From ATZT02 sp046046315 (GTDB taxonomy: Bacteria > Actinomycetota > Actinomycetes > S36-B12 > UBA5976): DNA of 5,466 nucleotides. The DNA lies in assembly GCA_046046315.1 (NCBI GenBank), contig JBJOKB010000055.1, forward strand, positions 1 through 5,466. The letters are read 5' to 3'. Numbering within the stretch: the first letter of the stretch is position 1; every line of letters starts with the position of its first letter. The notes beneath the pieces are model-generated. The model saw only the letters and a list, made by a program, of their open reading frames with translations, was not told where the DNA came from and made no database searches. A program made the translations under genes and the position numbers. Shown here in pieces: positions 1-5,466 of the stretch.

Positions 1-1
1 G

Positions 2-682
2 AGGATATCCACATTTACCAGCCTCGATATAAGCGCAATTATTTGATGCGCCTAATACTAATTCTGGCTGATAATTACCACTTACTTCTCGCACGGGAAC
101 AACTGAAGCATTCAATATTCCTGGTCTAAACTTTTGTGTTGCATGATCAAAAGTCATACTCAGCCTTACTACTACTGAATAGCTATTTCCTCCAGAATGT
201 TTTGCATTGTTTGAATTCCAAATTGATGGAGAGCCAGTTCCTGGAAAATCTTTTTCAATTAATGCAGGAAAAATTTGTCCACCAGAGGTACTTTTTAGTA
301 ACTCTGCATTTACATAAGGTTCATCGCTTTTTGAAAAAGCTAACGATTCTACGCAGTGAGATTGATTATCGTTAGTACAAATCGGCAAAATTGTATTAGA
401 TACAATTGTTAGGCTTGGGTCTGAAAAATTACATTTAGTGTCCGCAAAACTATCACAATAAATCCAATTAACTGAATTATTTTCTTTTACTTGTGCATCT
501 TTTTTAACTATCAAATAATTAAAATTCTGAGTATTTGATGGTTCGACCATCATGAACATGACCGAATCCCTAGGAATTGATATTAGTTCTGGCATGTATG
601 CCTCTGCTGCGATTGATGGTGCAATTGTTGAATTAATCGATAAACATAAGGCAAACAAAAATGCCGGGATTTTTTTAATCAT
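2..682 (-). CDS. Gene D: secreted multi-cysteine protein, third tandem paralogue (3' partial)
   Basis: Function not recognised. There are 227 codons in the window, still open at the left edge. The start at 682 overlaps C's stop. A signal peptide is evident: MIKKI, then a hydrophobic core (PAFLFALCLSI), with a likely cut after SIA or SIAA (residues 25-26). Homology to B and C is shown by Cys pairs 76/84, 102/110 and 216/224, each enclosing seven residues, by CVES after the second pair (B has CIES), and by PSIW followed six residues later by HSGG (152-165), which matches PGIW...HGGG in B. It is more diverged than B and C are from each other, and the stretch after the signal peptide (AYMPELISIP) is unlike their IPDEQ opening. 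By analogy, about 330 more residues, including the C-terminal domain and Lys-rich tail, should lie beyond the edge. That is a prediction. Confidence 0.88.
   Translation of the reverse strand, partial: MIKKIPAFLFALCLSINSTIAPSIAAEAYMPELISIPRDSVMFMMVEPSNTQNFNYLIVKKDAQVKENNSVNWIYCDSFADTKCNFSDPSLTIVSNTILPICTNDNQSHCVESLAFSKSDEPYVNAELLKSTSGGQIFPALIEKDFPGTGSPSIWNSNNAKHSGGNSYSVVVRLSMTFDHATQKFRPGILNASVVPVREVSGNYQPELVLGASNNCAYIEAGKCGYP
679..682 (-). promoter_or_regulatory. ATGA stop/start overlap joining genes C and D
   Basis: The ATG of gene D (680-682) overlaps the TGA of gene C (679-681), the same arrangement as at the B/C junction. Upstream there is only a weak AGGA about 11 bases from the ATG, too far to be a good ribosome binding site. 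Translational coupling to gene C is likely. Confidence 0.75.
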
Positions 683-2340
683 TTTTTCTTGTATCCTGTC
701 GCACATTTGGGAGATATACCGGTAATTTTTTTTGTAACTTTACCTTTTACACAGGAGATTGTTAATTTTTTCTTCACTATAGCTTTATCTTGCGTTAATC
801 TCACTTTGATTGTTGGGCTCGAAAAAGTGAATCCATTTGCAGAAAGTGTTATCCAGCCATTTTTCTCAACTAAGGTCGTAGTTGCAATACTTGCGTTTCC
901 AGTAGCTGAAATTATTGAAACTTTGGCAGAAATTGGTGCTGAGGTAAAGCCGTAAATGCATCTAGCCACATTACTTCTTATGCTCAAGGTATACGTACCT
1001 GTAAATACAGTTCCATCAGGTAAAAAATGTGGAGCGGCAACTTTGTAATCTAAAGATTGATCCAAAGAATTGAATTCAGGCGGTCCTGCAATGAATGCTG
1101 TCGCATTAGTACTGACAATCCCAGAGATATTATTTTTGCTTTCAAAGCAGGAATTAGCGATATTTCCTCTTATCCCAGATTCCATAGTTCTTATTGCCCA
1201 TTCAGATGGGTAGTTTGATGCTTGATCGCTCAGAGCACCGATCCAAGCGACAGCTTCATTAAAACTATTTGAGTTGTACTGATTTGAATCATGCAACATA
1301 ACCTTTATGCCATTTTTGGTTTCACCAGTTCCAACATCTTGCATTCTTGGATTAGTCTCATAATAATATTTAAGGTCTGGAGTAAATTTTGAAACAGGAA
1401 GCCACCCATACAAGATTGGAACCTTTAAAGAGTACCCATTTACATCAAGAATTTGATCGCCGTCATTGTCTATCGTTAAGTTTGCGGTCGGTCCATAAAC
1501 ACGTCCATGAAGCCAGCCTGAAATTTTAGTTTTTAGTTTTAGTTGAATACCGAACTTAATGTTGTTCGGTAATGGCCACGCATTTGCGCAAATACTTCTT
1601 GTGGCTTGTACGCATGAGGCAGGTTGGCCATCATTTGTAAAGGCTAGACGTTTATAGTTTGGGGTACCTACGCCTCCTCGCATGTAATTAATTGACTGTA
1701 TAGGTTCTGCTGGAGATTGATATTGGGTGTCTAAACTAACTGCAAAAATGCCTACGCGCATTTCAGCCAACGTAAAGACTTTTTCGTTGAAAGATTTGTA
1801 CCCTTCCATTGCCGCACTAATTAAGTATTTAGTACCACCTTGATGCGGGGCTTCTGGAATATCAACTAAAAATGTTGACCGACCTGAAGGCAGATTTGCT
1901 TCAGTATTTCCTTGGAAATCATATGGAGTTTTTCCTGGAAACTCTTCCAAGTATTTTATGGAAAGCTTTTCCCCCGTTTCCTTTTCTGCATATACTTCTT
2001 TGACGCAGTCAAACTTAAAACTTTCATCACAAAAGCCAAGTGGGGCCATATAAAGCATATATTTATCTGAACCACAATTTGAGTCATCGTATTTCTGGCA
2101 ATTAAATAAACCAGTTAATTTACTTTGAAATGGGACATCGCCATCTGAGGTGAATGCTTGAAGAGAAGCAAATCTTCCTCGAAGAAATTGTGAGTCTTCT
2201 ACCAAAATACCTTCGGTACTTTCCGAAGCAAGTGGTGTTTTGAATGTAAATTGCTCGTCGGGAATAATATTTGCATTGCCACTAGAGGTCATATTTATAA
2301 ATATGAAAAGAGATAAGGCAAGGAAAAGAAATTTCCTCAT
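679..2340 (-). CDS. Gene C: secreted multi-cysteine protein, second tandem paralogue
   Basis: Function not recognised. The protein has 553 aa. The start at 2340 overlaps B's stop and leads straight into a signal peptide (MRK, then a Leu/Phe/Ile-rich core, likely cut after GNA at residue 23). The mature protein begins NIIPDEQFTF, as in B. Cys pairs with exactly seven residues between them lie at 81/89, 104/112 and 243/251, matching B and D. APHQGG (164-169) matches the H-x-G-G of B and D, and GWLHGR (275-280) matches B. An Asp-rich DNDGDQILD (291-299) looks like a calcium loop but is not kept in B. The C-terminal domain (about 398-520) is strongly similar to B: GIVSTN, GPPEFN (419-424), APHF (436-439), ARCIYGF (459-465) and FTFSSP (504-509). 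The tail (523-553) has 11 basic residues, with Cys 530 and 546 separated by 15. The stop overlaps gene D's start. Confidence 0.95.
   Translation of the reverse strand: MRKFLFLALSLFIFINMTSSGNANIIPDEQFTFKTPLASESTEGILVEDSQFLRGRFASLQAFTSDGDVPFQSKLTGLFNCQKYDDSNCGSDKYMLYMAPLGFCDESFKFDCVKEVYAEKETGEKLSIKYLEEFPGKTPYDFQGNTEANLPSGRSTFLVDIPEAPHQGGTKYLISAAMEGYKSFNEKVFTLAEMRVGIFAVSLDTQYQSPAEPIQSINYMRGGVGTPNYKRLAFTNDGQPASCVQATRSICANAWPLPNNIKFGIQLKLKTKISGWLHGRVYGPTANLTIDNDGDQILDVNGYSLKVPILYGWLPVSKFTPDLKYYYETNPRMQDVGTGETKNGIKVMLHDSNQYNSNSFNEAVAWIGALSDQASNYPSEWAIRTMESGIRGNIANSCFESKNNISGIVSTNATAFIAGPPEFNSLDQSLDYKVAAPHFLPDGTVFTGTYTLSIRSNVARCIYGFTSAPISAKVSIISATGNASIATTTLVEKNGWITLSANGFTFSSPTIKVRLTQDKAIVKKKLTISCVKGKVTKKITGISPKCATGYKKK
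755..775. repeat. Copy 2 of the 21-base direct repeat, in the tail-coding end of gene C
   Basis: Identical to 2413-2433 in gene B, 1658 bases away, which is one gene length. The repeat codes for the KKLTISC segment of the tail in both proteins. Unequal crossing-over between the copies would delete or duplicate one whole gene unit without breaking the frame. Confidence 0.8.
2337..2340 (-). promoter_or_regulatory. ATGA stop/start overlap joining genes B and C
   Basis: On the minus strand the ATG of gene C (2338-2340) overlaps the TGA of gene B (2337-2339). I see no GGAGG-like site in the 20 bases before this ATG, which code for the end of B's tail. Initiation of C probably depends on ribosomes finishing B (termination-reinitiation). 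Confidence 0.8.
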
Positions 2341-4016
2341 TTGCGTTTATATCCAGAAGGACATTTAGGAGTAGTTCCTGTAACTTTTTTTGTGACCTTA
2401 CCCTTTATGCAAGAGATTGTTAATTTTTTCTTCGCAGCTGCCTTTTCTTGAGTTAATTTCACTCTTAATGTAGGGCTTGAGAATGTAAAACCATATGCAC
2501 CAAGTTTCAGCCACCCATCTTTTTCGCTTATTACTGTGGTGGCGACTGAGTTTTGTCCATTCTCATTCACAATCTGAATTGACGCTTTTACTGGCGCAGC
2601 TGAAAATCCATATAGACATCGAGCTACATCTGAGGCCATTAAAAGGTCGTAGGTGCCTTTAAATACTTCATCCTTTGAGGTGTAGTGAGGAGATGCAACT
2701 TTGTAATCAAGACTTTGAGTTTGGCTGTTAAATTGAGGTGGTCCACCGAGGTAAACCATAGAGTTTGTACTGACTATTCCAACAAATTTAGATGTGTTAT
2801 TGAAACAGCTTCCTACAGAACCAGAATCAGCGAGAGATCTAACTTTCCACTGGCTTGGCACTGCACTTGCTTTATCTTTTATGAAATCTTTCCAATTTTG
2901 AAGTGCCTCAAAAGCATAATCAGAATCAGGAGATGGTTGAGCCAATACATTTCGTCTCCCCGTTGGTCCTGGTTCACCCCAAGAAGATGCTCCACCAGGA
3001 ACTTCAAAGCGGCTGTAATAAGTTTTTAAAGGCTCTGGTAGTGAACTGTAAGGAGCTGATACTCCTACCAAGGGAACAGATACCGGCTCGGCATCGATAG
3101 TAATTCTTGTGTAATTTTCAACTGTCTCCAACTTAATATTTGGAGATTTAACTCGCCCATGAAACCAACCAGTGGGTGATTGTGTCAATCGAGCAACAAT
3201 TTTAAATCTAGTATCGGCTGGAAATGCTTGTTTCAGTGCGCAAGATCCATCATCAACGGCAGCACAAAATGAAAAATCTTCACGGTTGTTAAACCGAACA
3301 GCGGTGCCGCAAGGCAAATTTAATTTAGCACAATCTACATTTGCATAATCTCTTGCATCGGTCCAATAGCTTCGGCCAAATCCTCCTGATTTTCTTGTAA
3401 ATGGATTTATGCTTGCAACATAACTTCCAAATTTAAATTTTTGTCCATTAAATGCGTTTCCACGTAAATTAAACTTAACTAAGTACTCATCACTTCCACC
3501 GCCATGATTCAATCCTGCGAGTTTCCATATGCCAGGAGTTGAACCTGTTGGTAAATCGACCGAATCGACACCCTCGTAACTATTTCTGCCAGTAGAAGGA
3601 AAATTTCCTTGTGGGACTCCGACATAATTTTGCGGATTATTATCAAAGATGTCAGTTTCAGCAGAGAAACTTTCTATGCAATTATTTTTAATTTTTTCAG
3701 TGCATGGAGGTAGGTCTGCAACAAAATCAATTGAATAAGCCTTTGAACAAAATTCATCGTTGAGGCTTGTGCAGAGTCGAAGCTTTTCTTGGGTACGTGA
3801 TGCATCCGTTACTGCAACTAAGCTACTTGGCAAACTTGATGTTTCTAGATCGTCTTGTATTAACAATCCTTGTAATTCTGCGCCAGAAGCTGCAATCAAA
3901 CTATTAAATGAATACTGCTCATCTGGAATGGAGTTTGCAATAACACTACTAGGAGGTAGAACCAATGAAAGAGAAAGTAAAGTTGTAAAGATCTTTTTCG
4001 AAATACTTTTCCCCAT
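2337..4016 (-). CDS. Gene B: secreted multi-cysteine protein, first of three tandem paralogues
   Basis: Function not recognised. The protein has 559 aa from the ATG at 4016, which has a strong GGAGG site. A Sec signal peptide is clear: basic n-region (GKSISKK), hydrophobic core, and a likely cut after VIA (residue 27). The mature N-terminus NSIPDEQYSFN resembles gene C's. Three Cys pairs each enclose seven residues (82/90, 105/113, 251/259), with a fourth pair at 229/236. Other marks are PGIW followed six residues later by HGGG (161-174), GWFHGR (283-288), and a VPL strand (about 314-316). The C-terminal domain (about 404-525) carries GGPPQFN (424-430), SPHY (442-445), ARCLYGF (465-471) and FTFSSP (510-515). 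The tail (529-559) has 11 basic and no acidic residues, with Cys 536 and 552 separated by 15. The stop overlaps the start of gene C (ATGA). Export is strongly supported. Surface retention by the tail is inference. Confidence 0.93.
   Translation of the reverse strand: MGKSISKKIFTTLLSLSLVLPPSSVIANSIPDEQYSFNSLIAASGAELQGLLIQDDLETSSLPSSLVAVTDASRTQEKLRLCTSLNDEFCSKAYSIDFVADLPPCTEKIKNNCIESFSAETDIFDNNPQNYVGVPQGNFPSTGRNSYEGVDSVDLPTGSTPGIWKLAGLNHGGGSDEYLVKFNLRGNAFNGQKFKFGSYVASINPFTRKSGGFGRSYWTDARDYANVDCAKLNLPCGTAVRFNNREDFSFCAAVDDGSCALKQAFPADTRFKIVARLTQSPTGWFHGRVKSPNIKLETVENYTRITIDAEPVSVPLVGVSAPYSSLPEPLKTYYSRFEVPGGASSWGEPGPTGRRNVLAQPSPDSDYAFEALQNWKDFIKDKASAVPSQWKVRSLADSGSVGSCFNNTSKFVGIVSTNSMVYLGGPPQFNSQTQSLDYKVASPHYTSKDEVFKGTYDLLMASDVARCLYGFSAAPVKASIQIVNENGQNSVATTVISEKDGWLKLGAYGFTFSSPTLRVKLTQEKAAAKKKLTISCIKGKVTKKVTGTTPKCPSGYKRK
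2413..2433. repeat. Copy 1 of a 21-base direct repeat, in the tail-coding end of gene B
   Basis: These 21 bases are identical to 755-775 in gene C. They encode the region just before the first tail cysteine and sit in a longer stretch of clear DNA similarity (about 2340-2460 against 682-800). The identity reflects paralogous coding sequence rather than a mobile element. Confidence 0.8.
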
Positions 4017-4022
4017 TTGCAA

Positions 4023-4027
4023 CCTCC
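4023..4027 (-). promoter_or_regulatory. Shine-Dalgarno site that fixes the start of gene B
   Basis: GGAGG on the minus strand lies six bases upstream of the ATG at 4014-4016 (GGAGG, TTGCAA, ATG). This is ideal spacing, and the ATG opens directly into a signal peptide. It decides against the upstream in-frame TTG at 4068-4070, which falls inside the stem-loop and would add 18 residues (including His, Trp and Asn) ahead of the signal peptide. Confidence 0.85.
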
Positions 4028-4047
4028 AATTCCAGTGAACTTTTAGT

Positions 4048-4080
4048 TGGTGCCCCGTTTTATTTTTCAACGAGGCACCA
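4048..4080 (-). terminator. Stem-loop between genes A and B (candidate terminator or attenuator)
   Basis: In the minus-strand RNA this forms a continuous 10-bp stem, UGGUGCCUCG against CGGGGCACCA, with one U-G wobble and a 13-base A-rich loop. The plus-strand RNA would have a C/A mismatch at the same place, which favours a role in the minus-strand transcript. No U-tract follows, since the next bases are ACTAAAAG. It is therefore not a classical rho-independent terminator, though U-tract-free hairpins are often proposed as terminators in Actinobacteria. It separates the gene A stop from the gene B ribosome binding site, so it could end A's mRNA, partly reduce read-through into B-C-D, or mark an mRNA processing site. 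Confidence 0.5.
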
Positions 4081-4086
4081 GCGCAT

Positions 4087-4106
4087 CATCCGTGATCAGC
4101 CGGATG
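4087..4106 (-). other. Short stem-loop downstream of gene A
   Basis: A perfect 6-bp inverted repeat (CATCCG / CGGATG) encloses an 8-base loop that itself contains the palindrome TGATCA. It begins five bases after the gene A stop codon and precedes the larger stem-loop at 4048-4080. No T-run follows on the minus strand. It may assist termination or 3'-end stabilisation, or be chance. The stem is too short to be sure. Confidence 0.35.
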
Positions 4107-4111
4107 CATAT

Positions 4112-5466
4112 TTACTTTTTCTTGACATAGCCTTTCGGACATGATGGTTTCACTGCAGTTATCTTCTTAGTAGTTTTACCCATCATGCAGGTGATTGTTG
4201 TTTTCTTTGCTGCTGCGGAAGGTTTATAACCCTTCTTCATAGCAATAGTTAACTTAGGACGTGAGTATTCAAAGTTGGAAACATCGATGATGATCTTTCC
4301 ATTCTTGACTGCAATTACACTGATAGCTGCTGTGCTTCCTCCAGTTTCAGTTGTTACAGAAACCTTTAGTGCTGTTGCAGCATCATTTGGATTAGTCATG
4401 CCCCAAAGCAACTTAGCATCGCCAACAGGAATTACAGCCTTATAAAATCCCTTGTTAACAGTTTTACCATCAGCTGCATAATGTGGTGCTGCTGCTGTCC
4501 AAGTAAACTCCTTGGTTTGTTCATTCCAAACTGGAGTGGAGCCTTCACAAACTCCGTTTGTTCCGACATACATATCGCCAGATGTTCCTTCGACACCAAA
4601 TCCGGATGTGTCATTTTGAACAATTACTGTTGCTTGGAATTGTCGAACATTAGCTTTCGCAATCCCCTCTTCCCCGGAGCAGTCTTTGACTGAACTCGCT
4701 AAAGGTACTGTCACTGGGCTACCAGTAATTGTGATGGTTGAATATCCACCAAAATACTTAGTATCTGTTGCAACATCGATTGCACTCGCCATAATAACGC
4801 CGGTGCGAATATCGCCGCTTCTAACAGTTACAGATATCGTGATATCCGGATCTAAGTTTGCGGCATAACCTTTGCTTCCTATTTGAGAAGCTAGGTTAAC
4901 TTTCTTGTCAGCACCAGTTAATGTTGGTAAGCCATCAATAAATAGGTGATTAACAAATTCATTAGCAGCTTTGGCTTCTAGATACAGCCCGTCGTAGCCA
5001 AGTGCATCAAGGCCAAACTTCGACCAATCTGCAGTTGTCCAGCGACCAGGAAGAACTCGCCCGGCTTCAACTTGTGCAGGTGTAGCGGTCTCTGTATCAA
5101 CAGGAGCAGATGTTGCAGCTGGAGCATCACTACTTGTTCCGGTGCCAGTGCCCGTTACTGGATCTGCGCCGGGTAAGTTCCAGCCATTTTTCAATGCCTC
5201 AGCTTTTGCCCATGAAGGAATAACTAAAGTTTCAGTCTTTGAGAATGTCTTAGTAGTTGAGTTGTAAGTCGCACCACGAGCTGGTTGAAGTTTTGTCTTT
5301 GCAAGCTCTGTGTACTCTATATATGTACTACTCTTAAAGTTTGCTACCTCTCGTGCTGCCCAGGCAGCATCTGGACCGCTCCACATCATTACAACTCTAT
5401 TGTCAATTAAATAAACAATAGATCCTTTTTGGCAATCTTTTCTTGGAGCATCTACGGTTGAACCAT
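4112..5466 (-). CDS. Gene A: secreted-type protein with linker and shared C-terminal domain and tail (5' partial)
   Basis: Function not recognised. The frame is open from the right window edge to the TAA stop at 4112-4114, giving 450 codons in the window. The first ATG (5387-5389) is internal: 25 further in-frame codons lie upstream, no signal peptide follows that ATG, and the frame has no stop before the edge. So the true start and any signal peptide lie outside. Numbering from the first full codon: an unrecognised region (1-100, with one Cys at 11), a low-complexity Thr/Gly/Ala/Pro linker (about 101-132, including TGTGTGT), then a domain (about 135-410) resembling the C-terminal halves of genes B and C. 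Matching points are the GSPVTVPL strand (248-255), PVWN (311-314), APHY (326-329) and the closing FxxSxP strand (398-403). The tail (420-450) is Lys-rich, with Cys 426 and 442 separated by 15 residues, ending GYVKKK. It lies 95 bases upstream of gene B on the same strand. Export and surface attachment are inferred from the tail and the linker. Confidence 0.9.
   Translation of the reverse strand, partial: GSTVDAPRKDCQKGSIVYLIDNRVVMMWSGPDAAWAAREVANFKSSTYIEYTELAKTKLQPARGATYNSTTKTFSKTETLVIPSWAKAEALKNGWNLPGADPVTGTGTGTSSDAPAATSAPVDTETATPAQVEAGRVLPGRWTTADWSKFGLDALGYDGLYLEAKAANEFVNHLFIDGLPTLTGADKKVNLASQIGSKGYAANLDPDITISVTVRSGDIRTGVIMASAIDVATDTKYFGGYSTITITGSPVTVPLASSVKDCSGEEGIAKANVRQFQATVIVQNDTSGFGVEGTSGDMYVGTNGVCEGSTPVWNEQTKEFTWTAAAPHYAADGKTVNKGFYKAVIPVGDAKLLWGMTNPNDAATALKVSVTTETGGSTAAISVIAVKNGKIIIDVSNFEYSRPKLTIAMKKGYKPSAAAKKTTITCMMGKTTKKITAVKPSCPKGYVKKK

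Noticed and set aside
136..375. Plus-strand open frame inside gene D
   Set aside because: It lies antisense to a well-supported coding frame with a signal peptide and conserved cysteines, and its own translation has no recognisable features.
1441..1467. Calcium-binding loop DNDGDQILD in gene C (residues 291-299)
   Set aside because: It resembles thrombospondin type-3 or EF-hand loops, but it occurs once, lacks the acidic residue at EF-hand position 12, and is not conserved at the matching place in B or A.
2685..3029. Plus-strand open frames inside gene B (also 2903-3100 and 3760-4038)
   Set aside because: They are antisense to the conserved gene B frame, have no supporting ribosome binding site or family resemblance, and are best seen as shadows.
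4042..4070. Possible promoter for gene B: TTGAAA, 17 bases, ACTAAA on the minus strand
   Set aside because: The -35-like box is good, but the -10 matches the consensus at only three of six positions, and the -35 lies in an A-rich hairpin loop where such matches are expected by chance. The B-C-D operon may have its own promoter, but this one cannot be supported.
5141..5160. Short GT/AC-rich stretch as a microsatellite
   Set aside because: It encodes the TGTGTGT part of the gene A linker and is too short and imperfect to call a phase-variable repeat.
1..5466. CRISPR arrays, tRNA or rRNA genes, insertion sequences
   Set aside because: No regularly spaced repeats, tRNA-like folds, transposase frames or terminal inverted repeats were seen. 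Nearly all the sequence is accounted for by four coding frames.

Overview
The window holds four protein genes, all on the minus strand, so transcription runs from high to low coordinates. I call them A to D in transcription order. All four look like secreted or surface proteins of one extended family, and I cannot assign a biochemical function to any of them. The sequence is A+T-rich. The C-terminal tail shared by A, B and C is a Lys-rich loop closed by two Cys 15 residues apart and ending in GYKKK-like residues. I associate this tail, from memory only, with hypothetical proteins of small-genome aquatic Actinobacteria (acI / Nanopelagicales-type). The organism call is therefore tentative.

Layout: A (4112 to the right edge) is cut at its 5' end by the window edge. 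It has an unrecognised N-terminal part, a Thr/Ala/Pro/Gly-rich linker, and a C-terminal domain plus tail. A 95-base gap (4017-4111) follows. It holds two stem-loops, one of them a 10-bp stem in the minus-strand RNA, and then a strong Shine-Dalgarno site for B. B (2337-4016, 559 aa), C (679-2340, 553 aa) and D (2-682, cut at its 3' end by the left edge) are tandem paralogues. Each junction is a 4-base ATGA stop/start overlap, so they form a tight, probably translationally coupled operon. There is no gene-free stretch above 300 bases.

How they relate: B, C and D each start with a clear Sec signal peptide. Their N-terminal halves share three Cys pairs, each with exactly seven residues between the cysteines, and a conserved H-x-G-G motif. 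B and C are closely similar over their last 155 or so residues. A shares that C-terminal domain and the tail but has a different front end. The simplest reading is a set of exported proteins held at the cell surface by a common C-terminal module, expanded by tandem duplication. The export and the homology are visible in the sequence. Surface anchoring and any binding role are inference.
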